64,000 nt of DNA, from contig JAGQWJ010000008.1 of NCBI GenBank assembly GCA_020437395.1, positions 1-64,000 on the forward strand, in the 5' to 3' direction. The DNA comes from Ignavibacteriota bacterium. GTDB taxonomy: Bacteria; Bacteroidota; Ignavibacteria; Kapaibacteriales; UBA2268. How positions within the stretch are numbered: position 1 is the first letter of the stretch; each line of letters opens with the position of its first letter. A model generated the notes under the pieces. The model was not told the DNA's origin. It was given only the letters and a program-made list of their open reading frames with translations, and made no database searches. Below, piece after piece: positions 43,504 through 52,767 of the stretch. Both the position numbers and the translations under genes were made by a program.

Positions 43504-44361
43504 TTAATCCAATATTTCCATAATATCTTCGAATTTTTCGCCTGATAATAATCCTTTTTCCAAAGCCATTAATGCTAAAGATTCGCACATATTTTTATAA
43601 ATAACACTGTTCATTGACTCACCAAGTGCGTCTAAGTGTTTTTTAATTGTTGTTACCTCTCCTCGTACTACAGGGCCTGTGATTGCAGGAATATCACTAG
43701 AAATCTGTTTTATATTGTTTTGAAGTGTTGTTTCTAAAATTTGAGGCAAAAATACCTTAGCATCTATACTAGCTTCTTTGGCTATTTCCTTAGCTAAATC
43801 AATAGTTAATGCCATAAAATTTGAAGCCGCGACAGCTGATATGTGATATAGTGCTTTTTTCTTGATTGATTCAGCGGTTAGTTTTATTGCTTTACCACTT
43901 AAAATCTCAATAAATTCTGAAATTTCATCAAAATCGTGTTCTTCAGAGTCAATTCCCCAAGCTACATTGTTCAATACACTTTCTTCGCTGAAATAAAAAG
44001 TTTGAAATGGGTGAGCCGCTGCAATTCTTGCTCCTTTTTCTTTCAGATTTATTAAGCTTTCTTTAGTTAATGTACCCGAAGTATGTAGGACTATTTTGCC
44101 ATTCAATTTATCAGAATATTTTTCGATTAGTTGATTAACCACAGTTCCAATGTCACTGTCCTTAACACAGATGATTATTACTTTACCATCAAACTCTGCC
44201 TTATCCCAATTAGTTAAATTGATGACAGATAATCCACTCTCTAAGGCGTTGCTTCTACTATTTTCGGAGTGAACTAAAATTTCATAATCTCCAGCGTTTT
44301 CCAACTTTCTCGCTAATGTAATACCAACTTTCCCTGCACCTATTATACTTACACTTATCAT
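43504..44361 (-). CDS. Rossmann-fold DUF2520 protein
   Basis: The N-terminal part is a nucleotide-binding Rossmann fold (SVSIIGAGKVGITLARKLENAG). Then HTSGTLTKESL and AAHPFQTF lead to the DUF2520 helical part (ALYHISAVAASNFMALTIDLAKEIA). The fold is like 6-phosphogluconate or pyrroline-5-carboxylate dehydrogenases; the substrate is unknown. It overlaps cysS by 4 nt. Confidence 0.88.
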   Translation of the reverse strand: MISVSIIGAGKVGITLARKLENAGDYEILVHSENSRSNALESGLSVINLTNWDKAEFDGKVIIICVKDSDIGTVVNQLIEKYSDKLNGKIVLHTSGTLTKESLINLKEKGARIAAAHPFQTFYFSEESVLNNVAWGIDSEEHDFDEISEFIEILSGKAIKLTAESIKKKALYHISAVAASNFMALTIDLAKEIAKEASIDAKVFLPQILETTLQNNIKQISSDIPAITGPVVRGEVTTIKKHLDALGESMNSVIYKNMCESLALMALEKGLLSGEKFEDIMEILD

Positions 44362-45800
44362 AATTTTTCTATCTCGAAACCTTCAGCTGTATCTTTTATC
44401 ACATATCCACGGTTGTTAATTTCTATTCTTAGCATATCGGCCAAGTCATAGTTCTTAGATTTTTTCGCTTCAATCCTTTTTGTTGCCAACATCGTTATTT
44501 CTTCTGGAATATCCTCATCTGGCATCTCAAAACTTAGTATGCCAAAAATTTCGTTGAACTCTTTGAAGAATTCGAGCATTTCATCACGGGTATTCCTACC
44601 CATTACTATGGCTGCATTTTTGTTTATGAAAGTAAATAACTCTCCTAATGCTTTCGGAGTGTGTAAGTCATTTTTAAGATGGTTAAAGAATTTTTCACTA
44701 AATAGAGTTACATCGACATAATCATGACCTACATTATTGGAGATTAGTTCATATACATATCTTTGAATGCGCTTTCTGGATTTACTCGCTGCTTCCACAT
44801 CGTCAAAAGTAAAATTATACTTAGAACGGTAATGAGCTGATAGCATAGCAAACCTAACATCAATAGGATCTAAACCTTTGTCAATTAAGTCCCTTAAAGT
44901 GTAAAAATTCCTTGCTGATTTGCTCATCTTTTGACCCTCGACTTGCAAAAATTCATTGTGGAACCAATAATTAGTAGGTTCTTTGCCGTAACCTGCTTTC
45001 GATTGAGCTATTTCATCTTCATGATGTGGGAATTGCAAATCAATGCCACCAGTGTGAATGTCGAAAGGCAATCCCAATATTTCTTTCTCCATTACCGAAC
45101 ATTCCAAATGCCAACCTGGACGTCCGATTAGTGTTTTCCCTTCGAATTCAAATTCCCAACTTGGCTCACCCTCTTTCTTTGCTTTCCATAAAACGAAATC
45201 ACTTACTTGCTCTCTTTCATATTCATCAGAATCGACTCTCTCGCCTGAGCGGAAATTATCAAAATCTAAGTTTTTAAGTTTACCATATTTATCAGTATCT
45301 TTCCATTTTCCTACGTTGAAATAAACTGAACCACCAGATTCATAAGCAAAACCATTATTAGCGATCAAAACTATCAGACTTTTCATCTCTTCAATAAAAT
45401 CTGTTGCGCGTGGGAAATCGTGAAAATGGCTCATAGAGAGACCTAATAAACGAATGTCTTTATGAAATTCATCTTTGTAATAACTAGTGAAATTTTTCAA
45501 ATTCTCAATAATATCATTACTTCTAACTCCCATTTGTGGCTTCCATTGAGTTTCATCACTAATATTCTTTATCGTTTTGTCATCAATATCTGTGATATTC
45601 ATTACCCAAGTAATTTTGTATCCATCTACAACTTTCAGAGTTCTCTGGAGTAAATCGGCACACAAAAATGCACGCAGATTACCTATGTGGGCATAATTGT
45701 AAACAGTTGGGCCACAACTATATATTTTTACTTCACCTCTTTTAATAGGTTTGAATAATTCTATTTCCTTTGTGAGGGTATTATAAAGCTTTATTGACAT
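44358..45800 (-). CDS. cysS: Cysteinyl-tRNA synthetase
   Basis: 480 residues with a class I HIGH-type motif YAHIGN, a zinc-site cysteine in YSCGPTVYNYAHIGNLR, HPGWHLECS-type region (GRPGWHLECSVM), HHEDEIAQS and KMSKS (QKMSKSARN). It charges tRNA-Cys. An upstream in-frame ATG would add 43 residues; I chose ATG 45800 because MSIKLYNTLTKEIE is the usual family start. It is the first gene of the minus-strand operon. Confidence 0.95.
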   Translation of the reverse strand: MSIKLYNTLTKEIELFKPIKRGEVKIYSCGPTVYNYAHIGNLRAFLCADLLQRTLKVVDGYKITWVMNITDIDDKTIKNISDETQWKPQMGVRSNDIIENLKNFTSYYKDEFHKDIRLLGLSMSHFHDFPRATDFIEEMKSLIVLIANNGFAYESGGSVYFNVGKWKDTDKYGKLKNLDFDNFRSGERVDSDEYEREQVSDFVLWKAKKEGEPSWEFEFEGKTLIGRPGWHLECSVMEKEILGLPFDIHTGGIDLQFPHHEDEIAQSKAGYGKEPTNYWFHNEFLQVEGQKMSKSARNFYTLRDLIDKGLDPIDVRFAMLSAHYRSKYNFTFDDVEAASKSRKRIQRYVYELISNNVGHDYVDVTLFSEKFFNHLKNDLHTPKALGELFTFINKNAAIVMGRNTRDEMLEFFKEFNEIFGILSFEMPDEDIPEEITMLATKRIEAKKSKNYDLADMLRIEINNRGYVIKDTAEGFEIEKL

Positions 45801-45933
45801 TGATATTTTCTTGAATATGTGAAATTCAGCAATCCCAAATATAATTATTTTTATTGTGAATATGGAAAGAACAGTAATTTTCATATTACCTTTACGGGTT
45901 CCACTCTGTCCCAACAATATAATTCCCAAACAC

Positions 45934-46014
45934 TGTCATTCTGAACGAGCGGAGCGAAGTGAAGAATTTATACGAAACTGTAATAACCCCAAGACTCATC
46001 GCTTCGCTCAGACC
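45934..46014. repeat. REP-like inverted repeat (TGTCATTCTGA... type)
   Basis: The arm at 45934-45969 (TGTCATTCTGAACGAGCGGA then GCGAAGTGAAGAATTT) and an opposite-strand arm at 45993-46014 (reading GGTCTGAGCGAAGCGATGAG) resemble the widespread 'GTCATTCTGAGCGAAGCGAAGAATCT' intergenic repeat seen in many bacterial genomes. It lies in the 375-bp gene-free stretch 45801-46175; I see no other feature there. Confidence 0.7.
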
Positions 46015-46175
46015 AACGTCTCATCGTTGAGCCCACTTGAAAAATGCGGTTTGGGGGATTAGAGATTTTGCACTTCTACACCTCTCAGAGTAATCAATAA
46101 GTCTCTACTATGTAATATTAAATTACTCCGCCACAACTACGCTTTTGGTAATAGCATCGTAATGTGTAATCAACT

Positions 46176-48281
46176 CTACTTTTCGATTATTGTAAACTCT
46201 ACTCGGCGATTAAGTTGTCGCCCTTCTTCTGTTTCGTTGGTAGCTACTGGGTCTTTTTCTCCTAATCCTACAGAAGATAATTTAGATTTTTCAATGTTAT
46301 TTTTTAATAACCATTCATAAACAGAGTTGGCTCTGTTTTTAGAAAGTATAAGGTTATTAGCATCGCTTCCAACATTGTCCGTATAGCCAATTATTTTAAT
46401 TTTCATATTTGGGTTCAGTTCCAACAGTTTCAATAAGTTATTTAACTCAGAATTAGATGATTCTTTTAAATCATATTTTCCTGTATCAAAAAATAAATTA
46501 TTAAGTCTTATATTTTGTCCTACTTCAATAGGCACTAAATATAAGTTCCTTTCTATTTCCTCATATCGATTTAACTTAGTCAAATCTAAATTTTCTGAAA
46601 TTGATACATATCCTGATGCTCCCGATTTGAACCCGAAATTCACACCACGTGGCAATACTATATTATACTCACCTGTGTTAATATCCGAGTTTGCAGTACC
46701 GTACTCTTTGCCAGTTGTCAAATCGAAGTAATTAATCTTCGCAGCTATTGGTTCATTTGTTTTCTTGTTCAATACTTTGCCATATACTAAAACTACGGGT
46801 TCCGGTTTAGCACCTTCTGGGAGTTCCAACTTCATAATGTCGCCTTCACCCTTGTATCCAGCAAGTGTTTTGTCGTAAGATCCAAGATAAGCAAAGTCGC
46901 CTTTTGCATCTAAACTTAAATTAAGTTCGAAGCCAGAGCTGTTCACAATTGGTCCTAAGTTTTCGGGTTCTGTCCAATTTTGCCAAGTGTCGTCTAATCG
47001 TCTCGTAACCCATATATCAGCTGAACCATAGCCAGGGCGACCAGTGGAGCTATAATAAAGTGTCTTGCTGTCGGGTGCTAAAAATGGGTTAAAATCCATA
47101 GCAAGTGTGTTGATTGTTGGGCCTAAGTTCTTAGGTTCTGTATAAGTTCCATCTTCTTTGATGAAAGATACGAAAAGTGATTGTTCGTCATAATCTTCAT
47201 CATTTGGTTGTACTGCGATTAATAATATTTTATTATCCGATGTAAAAAAATATGAAACATATTTATTCTTGTTAATCAGATTTTCTACATCTATTGTTTT
47301 TGGTACTTCCCAGCCATCCTTAGTTTTGTTCGTAACAGAAATTCCTGACTTATCGGGTTCTCCATTTGGCTTATAAGTATTCATCAAATAAAGAGTATTT
47401 TGGTCAGCAGAAGCTGAGATAATACCATTATGACCATTGTTATTGATTGGAAATGGTAATTTTGTAAGATTACCCCACTTTTTACCATCAAATTTGCTTA
47501 CCCAGATATTACTTTTGTTTTTACCATCTTCTCTTGTAACGTACATAGTATTGCCATCTGCCGATACATAGCAAAATTTCTCATTTTCTTCAGTGTTGAA
47601 AGGCAAATACTCTCTGGATAATGGTTTATCTGCACCTACTACATTTTTAACTTCATAATCAAATGTAGTTAGCTTGAAATTGTCTATCTCTACTTTCATA
47701 CCCTTTTTTTCTACAAATATTGCAATATTACGACCATTATCTTTGAATTTGCCATAAGCAGCAACCATTACATTATTTACGTAAAGCTCTAATAAATTGC
47801 GAGTTCTTACGAGTTTTATTCTGTTCCACTCATTCATTTGTTTAATAACTGAAGATTTTTTCTTCCAATCTCTTAAATCGTATGTTTTACTATCCCAATA
47901 GCCTTGCAATTTTCTAAATTGAGTGCTAGTGATAGAAAATTTGTAATATTCTGTTTTAGCAGGGTTCATTCCAAAAATAAGACCAAAACCACTATTGTCA
48001 TCACCTGCAACTTGTTTGATATCAAACTCTATAATATAATTATTATTGACTTTTAGACCCAAATCCTTGTAAGACCATCCTAAGTTATTTGTGTGATTAC
48101 CTTCTAAATAATAAACTCCATTTTCTATTTTCAAATCTTGATAAATAGTATTTGACTGAATCCAGTCTTTCGTGCTAGGGTCATCAAATTTTTCGTCAAC
48201 TATAACTTTATAGTTCGACTGTGAATTTAATGTAGTTATTGCTAATATGAGTATTAATATACAGTATAGAGTGTATCTCAT
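46176..48281 (-). CDS. OmpA-family protein with LamG-like and PD40 domains
   Basis: Starts at the internal ATG (MRYTLYCILILILAITTLNS) rather than the first ATG of the open frame. A signal peptide is followed by a jelly-roll/DUF1080-like domain (VDEKFDDPSTKDWIQSNTIY..., FGLIFGMNPAKTEYYKFSI), PD40 repeats (YVSADGNTMYVTREDG, FLAPDSKTLYYSSTGRPGYGSADIWV), a carboxypeptidase-regulatory-like domain and a C-terminal OmpA domain (FFDTGKYDLKESSNSELNNL, IIGYTDNVGSDANNLILSKNRANSV). It probably tethers the outer membrane to peptidoglycan. It is a larger relative of the protein at 12224. Confidence 0.9.
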   Translation of the reverse strand: MRYTLYCILILILAITTLNSQSNYKVIVDEKFDDPSTKDWIQSNTIYQDLKIENGVYYLEGNHTNNLGWSYKDLGLKVNNNYIIEFDIKQVAGDDNSGFGLIFGMNPAKTEYYKFSITSTQFRKLQGYWDSKTYDLRDWKKKSSVIKQMNEWNRIKLVRTRNLLELYVNNVMVAAYGKFKDNGRNIAIFVEKKGMKVEIDNFKLTTFDYEVKNVVGADKPLSREYLPFNTEENEKFCYVSADGNTMYVTREDGKNKSNIWVSKFDGKKWGNLTKLPFPINNNGHNGIISASADQNTLYLMNTYKPNGEPDKSGISVTNKTKDGWEVPKTIDVENLINKNKYVSYFFTSDNKILLIAVQPNDEDYDEQSLFVSFIKEDGTYTEPKNLGPTINTLAMDFNPFLAPDSKTLYYSSTGRPGYGSADIWVTRRLDDTWQNWTEPENLGPIVNSSGFELNLSLDAKGDFAYLGSYDKTLAGYKGEGDIMKLELPEGAKPEPVVLVYGKVLNKKTNEPIAAKINYFDLTTGKEYGTANSDINTGEYNIVLPRGVNFGFKSGASGYVSISENLDLTKLNRYEEIERNLYLVPIEVGQNIRLNNLFFDTGKYDLKESSNSELNNLLKLLELNPNMKIKIIGYTDNVGSDANNLILSKNRANSVYEWLLKNNIEKSKLSSVGLGEKDPVATNETEEGRQLNRRVEFTIIEK

Positions 48282-48443
48282 TATCTGAATCTTTTTATTT
48301 GTTGATTGAATTAACACGAATATAGTGAATGTAATTAAATATTCGATTCTTTATTGGTAGTATTTTATTGTTCAATATAGCTAGCTTCGCAAAAAAATAT
48401 TTATATTGCATTTTTTATAGCAAAACTTATGCAAACACATTAA

Positions 48444-50855
48444 ATGAAATTATCATATAATTGGCTCCGAGAGTATATTGACCTAGATATACCAATTGAA
48501 GAACTAGTAGAAGTACTTACGTATATCGGCTTAGAAGTAGAAGAAGTAATCGACAACAAAGCAAAATATAATGGTTTCTTCACTGCTCACGTGCTTGAAA
48601 TTGTACCACATCCAGACGCTGATAAATTAAGATTATGCACGGTCCAATCTGTAAATGGAGAACAAACAGTGGTTTGTGGTGCACCTAACGTAGAAGTGGG
48701 GCAGAATGTAATACTCGGAACTGAAGGTGCCGTAGTCCCGAGTGCAGGTTTTGTACTTTCTAAAAGAAAGATAAGAGGCGTAGAATCCAATGGGATGATT
48801 TGTAGCCAATCAGAACTTGAATTAGGCGAGGATAGTGATGGTATATGGGTTTTACCGGAAGATGTCAAACCTGGTCAACCAATAAGTGAATATTTAGGAT
48901 TGAATGACACTACGTTTGAAATTGCAATAACACCTAATAAAGGTGATTGTCTGAGTCATTATGGTATTGCGCGTGATTTGGGTGCATATTTTAGAAAGAA
49001 AGTCAAAAAACCAGATTTTGATATTGTTGAAAATGGAGAAAGCGTTTCTAATTCAATAGCAATTGAAATAGAAAATGATGAAGCATGCCCACGCTATGCT
49101 GCTAGAATAGTGAGGGGAGTAAAAGTGCAAGAATCACCGAAATGGTTAAAGCAAAGACTAACTTCAATTGGGTTGAGACCAATCAATAATGTAGTTGATA
49201 TAACAAATTTTGTGTTAATGGAACTGGGGCAACCGTTGCACGCTTTCGACTATAATTTGGTAGCTGGTAATAAAATAATTGTTAAAAATGCAGCCGCTAA
49301 GCAAGAATTCACTACATTAGACGAAAAGAAGAGAATATTGGATTCGGATATGTTGATGATATGCGATAGCGAAAAGCCAATAGCAGTTGCTGGAGTTATG
49401 GGTGGGGTGAACTCTGAGATTAATGACAATACAACAGATGTACTTATTGAATCAGCATATTTTAGCCCCAACTCTGTTCGAAGTACTGCAAAGAAGTTAG
49501 GAATAACAAGCGATGCTTCTTATAGATTTGAGCGAGGAGTAGATATAGATTCTGTAGAATTAGCTGCTGATAGATGTGCTTATTTACTTCAAAAATATGC
49601 AAATGGGGTTATAGAGAAGGGCATAGTTGATGTTTACAAATCTGCAAAAGAGAAAGTTAAAGTTAGCTTAAGGTTCCAAAGAGTAGAAAAGATAACAGGA
49701 TTAAAACTAGCAAACGAGGAAATTAAAGAAATACTCACATCATTAAATTTCGTAGTGATTAGTGAGAGTAGTGAAAGTATTGAATTTGAAATTCCTAATT
49801 ATAGACATGATATACAAGATGAAATCGATTTGGTCGAAGAGGTTGTCAGAATTTATAATTATGATAAATTAACACCTCAGTTTTTTGCAAAGATTTCATT
49901 CGATTCACGTCCCTTACCTTCGGGATTGAGATTGCCTCCGTTAAGAAACAAGATAAGAGAATATTTGATTAACAATGGTTTTAACGAATCTCTTACTCAA
50001 AATCAGATAGATCCCGAATCAGCAGCTCTTTTTACTGATACGCCTTTGGTTGTTTCAAACCCATTAGGTAGGGAGTTGTCAATAATGCGGCCTTCGCTTT
50101 TACCATCTATGCTCAGAGTTGTAAGTAGGAATATTCGCTTAGGTACTTCTGATTTGCAATTGTTCGAAGTAGGAAAAATATTTGAGACTAGAGACAATGA
50201 TTCAAATCTGGTAAAAGGTGTAGTAGAGCGAGAGAACTTACTAGTGGTGCTAAGTGGAAACAAATTTACTAATAATTGGGATGTCAAAAATAGAAAAGTT
50301 AATTTCTACGATATCAAAGGTTTATTGCAAAGCATAGTAGAATTTATTAAATTGAACAATCTGAAATTAGATCAAAATGTAGAAACAGGATTTGGAGCAA
50401 ATTCTTGTCAAATAATGTTAGATAGCACCAAGATTGGGGTAGTTGGTGAAATAGAAAGAAAGCTCTTGAAGAAATATGATATAGATCAGCCAGTTATGGC
50501 GTTGCTATTTGATATGACTGAATTGTATAAGGTTCCAGAGAAACAAAGTCGATATAACAAAGTGTCACCGTTTCCATCGATAAGCAGAGATTTGGCCTTC
50601 ATTGTTCCAGAAGAGCTAGAGGCAGGTAAGATTTCATCACTAATAGAGTCGAATGGGGGAAAATATTTCAAATCGGTTGATGTATTCGATGTATATAAAG
50701 GTGATAATATTGACAAAGGGAAGAAAAGTGTTGCTTACTCATTGGAGTTTATTTCTAGCGAGAGGACTCTTACAGATAGTGATATTGATAAGGTAATTAA
50801 GAACTTAGTTAAGAATATAGAATCGACTTTCAAAGCCGAATTAAGAAAAAATTAA
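48444..50855 (+). CDS. pheT: Phenylalanyl-tRNA synthetase beta subunit
   Basis: 803 residues with the N-terminal tRNA-binding (EMAP/OB) domain (FFTAHVLEIVPHPDADKLRLCTVQ), B3/B4 editing region (PVAAVMGG-like VAGVMGGVNSEI), B5 and a C-terminal FDX-ACB domain (RYNKVSPFPSISRDLAFIVPE). It works with PheS as an alpha2beta2 enzyme. PheS is not next to it, unlike in many bacteria. A coiled-coil gene starts 16 bp downstream. Confidence 0.96.
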   Translation: MKLSYNWLREYIDLDIPIEELVEVLTYIGLEVEEVIDNKAKYNGFFTAHVLEIVPHPDADKLRLCTVQSVNGEQTVVCGAPNVEVGQNVILGTEGAVVPSAGFVLSKRKIRGVESNGMICSQSELELGEDSDGIWVLPEDVKPGQPISEYLGLNDTTFEIAITPNKGDCLSHYGIARDLGAYFRKKVKKPDFDIVENGESVSNSIAIEIENDEACPRYAARIVRGVKVQESPKWLKQRLTSIGLRPINNVVDITNFVLMELGQPLHAFDYNLVAGNKIIVKNAAAKQEFTTLDEKKRILDSDMLMICDSEKPIAVAGVMGGVNSEINDNTTDVLIESAYFSPNSVRSTAKKLGITSDASYRFERGVDIDSVELAADRCAYLLQKYANGVIEKGIVDVYKSAKEKVKVSLRFQRVEKITGLKLANEEIKEILTSLNFVVISESSESIEFEIPNYRHDIQDEIDLVEEVVRIYNYDKLTPQFFAKISFDSRPLPSGLRLPPLRNKIREYLINNGFNESLTQNQIDPESAALFTDTPLVVSNPLGRELSIMRPSLLPSMLRVVSRNIRLGTSDLQLFEVGKIFETRDNDSNLVKGVVERENLLVVLSGNKFTNNWDVKNRKVNFYDIKGLLQSIVEFIKLNNLKLDQNVETGFGANSCQIMLDSTKIGVVGEIERKLLKKYDIDQPVMALLFDMTELYKVPEKQSRYNKVSPFPSISRDLAFIVPEELEAGKISSLIESNGGKYFKSVDVFDVYKGDNIDKGKKSVAYSLEFISSERTLTDSDIDKVIKNLVKNIESTFKAELRKN

Positions 50856-50871
50856 TAGAAGAAGTAGTAAA

Positions 50872-52089
50872 ATGATTAGTGATAACTTGATAAAACAGAT
50901 TAACGAATTCAAAGACTTATTGATAAGTGCTACTACATTGTTAGTAGAGCTAAAGTCAGAAAATGAAACTCTGCGCGAGAAGAACAATGAGTTGTATGAA
51001 TCGCTTATGAACAATGATAGTTCACTTTCGGAAGTTAAAGACGTTGAATCTGATTTGAGACATAAGCTAAAAGCTACTGAATACAAGGTTGAGCAATTAG
51101 AAACGGAATTAAAAACATTAAATGATGAGTTAGAAGACAAGGAATTACAAATAGAGGAACTGAAACAATCCGAAAGTAAATTTGCTTCAATTGAATTTGA
51201 ACTATCCCAAAAAATTGAAACTTTAACAAATACGAACAATCAAAAAGATATAATAATTGAAGACATAAGAAATAATCACGAATATGTGAAAAAGGCATTA
51301 GCTGCTAAACAAGATGAGTTGTTTGAAAAAGATAAAGAAATAGCGAATGTAGTTGAGAAAAGTGCCCATCTTAAAAATGAAATCTATCACTTTAAATTGA
51401 AACTTGAGGAATATCCTAAGTTTAAAGAAAAAGCAAAAGAATATGATAGTCTGGTACTTACTGCTAAAGAAGACGAAGAGCAATATTTGAAGAATATAGA
51501 CGAGTTAAAGCAACTGACTTATGCACTGGAAGAAGAACACGCTAGAGAAAAAGAAATGCTCAATAAGGATTTGGAGCAAAAAGTAAAAACAATAGAACTA
51601 TTAGAATCGAAGATAAAAGAATCGCAGAGCAAAGATCAGAGCGAAATTCAAAACTATGATTTAGAAAAGAAAATTGAGGAACTGAAAAAAGAATTAGAAA
51701 TAAAAGAAAAGGAAGTAAAGGAGTTGAACGATGCGGGCTATGGCGTCTTAGGTCAAACTCTTTTCGGAACTTTAACTTTTGATAATACTGATATAAAACG
51801 GGAAGGACAAGAAGTAGGAGAATTGCAAGAGAAATTAGGACAGAAAGATTTTAGAATTGAATTATTAGAAACCGAAAACAAAGAGCAAAAAGAAAAATTG
51901 GCAAATCTGGCTGCTAAGAACGATAGTTTAGAAGCACTTATGAAGAAGCGTTATAAGCAAATACAAGTATTAGAAGAAGAGTTGAATGAAGCTATCCACT
52001 TTAAAATGGAAACTAAGGAAAAAAGATTAAAGTTAGCGGACAGCTTAGAAAAATATCTACAAAAAATAGAAAAAATCATTGAAAATTAA
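50872..52089 (+). CDS. Long coiled-coil protein upstream of zapA
   Basis: Nearly all 405 residues are Lys/Glu-rich heptad-like sequence (VEQLETELKTLNDELEDKELQIEELKQ and similar), with one non-coil break near residue 285-310 (DAGYGVLGQTLFGTLTFDN). No signal peptide or transmembrane segment. It lies between pheT and zapA in one direction; a role in division or chromosome/ring organisation is suggested only by context. Function unknown. Confidence 0.75.
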   Translation: MISDNLIKQINEFKDLLISATTLLVELKSENETLREKNNELYESLMNNDSSLSEVKDVESDLRHKLKATEYKVEQLETELKTLNDELEDKELQIEELKQSESKFASIEFELSQKIETLTNTNNQKDIIIEDIRNNHEYVKKALAAKQDELFEKDKEIANVVEKSAHLKNEIYHFKLKLEEYPKFKEKAKEYDSLVLTAKEDEEQYLKNIDELKQLTYALEEEHAREKEMLNKDLEQKVKTIELLESKIKESQSKDQSEIQNYDLEKKIEELKKELEIKEKEVKELNDAGYGVLGQTLFGTLTFDNTDIKREGQEVGELQEKLGQKDFRIELLETENKEQKEKLANLAAKNDSLEALMKKRYKQIQVLEEELNEAIHFKMETKEKRLKLADSLEKYLQKIEKIIEN

Positions 52090-52109
52090 ATTTTTTTTGA
52101 TATTATAGT

Positions 52110-52132
52110 ATAGTTTACAAAGTGTGAACTAT
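52110..52132 (+). promoter_or_regulatory. Inverted repeat before zapA
   Basis: ATAGTTTACA and TGTGAACTAT form a 10-bp stem (one T-G) with a 3-nt loop, 18 bp before the zapA ATG. There is an A-run, not T-run, on its 3' side, so it is probably a leader hairpin or operator. Confidence 0.4.
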
Positions 52133-52150
52133 AAAAAAGACAAGTAACAA

Positions 52151-52429
52151 ATGAATAAGACTGTAAAAGTAAAGATTGGTTATAAGGAGTATTCGCTTGC
52201 TAGTGACAATGAAGCAAGTGTAATTGCATCTACAGAAAGAGTAAATGAACAGTTAGAGCACTTAAAAAATAGTTTGGGAAATTTGCCCGAAGAAACTTTA
52301 GCAATTTTGGCGGCGTTAAATATTGCAGAGAATGACATAAAAAACGAAGAAAAAATGAAAGAATCTGTGACTTATTTACAAAAAGAATTACGAAATATGT
52401 CAGCTTTGCTGAAGGAAGCAATTTCATAA
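52151..52429 (+). CDS. zapA: Cell-division protein ZapA
   Basis: The 92 residues (VKVKIGYKEYSLASDNEASVIASTERVNEQLEHLKNSLGNLPEETLAILAALNIAEND) match ZapA: an N-terminal beta hairpin and C-terminal coiled coil. It bundles FtsZ filaments at midcell. The downstream candidate 6S RNA and rny occupy an arrangement known from other bacteria, where zapA precedes ssrS. Confidence 0.92.
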   Translation: MNKTVKVKIGYKEYSLASDNEASVIASTERVNEQLEHLKNSLGNLPEETLAILAALNIAENDIKNEEKMKESVTYLQKELRNMSALLKEAIS

Positions 52430-52505
52430 GGTGTTATATGCCATTTATTTACTATTTCCCCAATACTTTACGGAATTATAACCGCGTTTACTATCCTTGT
52501 CTTAC

Positions 52506-52738
52506 GTAATAGAATCTATAATTACAATAAAGGGAGTTAGACTTCAATTATTGATATCGGGCCGCCACATCGCTTCAAAGTGATGGTTGTCAATTTTAAG
52601 TTATTTATAGAACTTAGAAAGGACCAGCGGATTTTAGATATAGTTGAGCTTTCACCCACCGTGTTTGGCTTGGGTTCAACACGTCACATAGCTATTATCT
52701 TCGGATAATTGCTAAAAAGGATGGTAAACGTAGTTTTT
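52506..52738 (+). ncRNA. ssrS: Candidate 6S RNA (ssrS) between zapA and rny
   Basis: This 338-bp gene-free stretch (52430-52767) lies downstream of zapA, the classical position of 6S RNA. A closing stem is visible: TTAG (52537-52540) plus CAATTATT (52545-52552) pair with GATAATTG (52704-52711) plus CTAA (52712-52715), enclosing about 179 nt, the usual 6S size. Inside are a hairpin CGTGTT/AACACG and a CATC...GATG hairpin. TATCCTTG (52492-52499) could be a promoter -7 box and a T6 run (52733-52738) the end. 6S RNA binds the housekeeping RNA polymerase. The ATTATC-TTCG-GATAAT hairpin at 52694-52709 competes with the closing stem, so the fold needs computation. Confidence 0.55.
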
Positions 52739-52767
52739 TATAATTTACGGCTCTTATTAAAGGAGAA

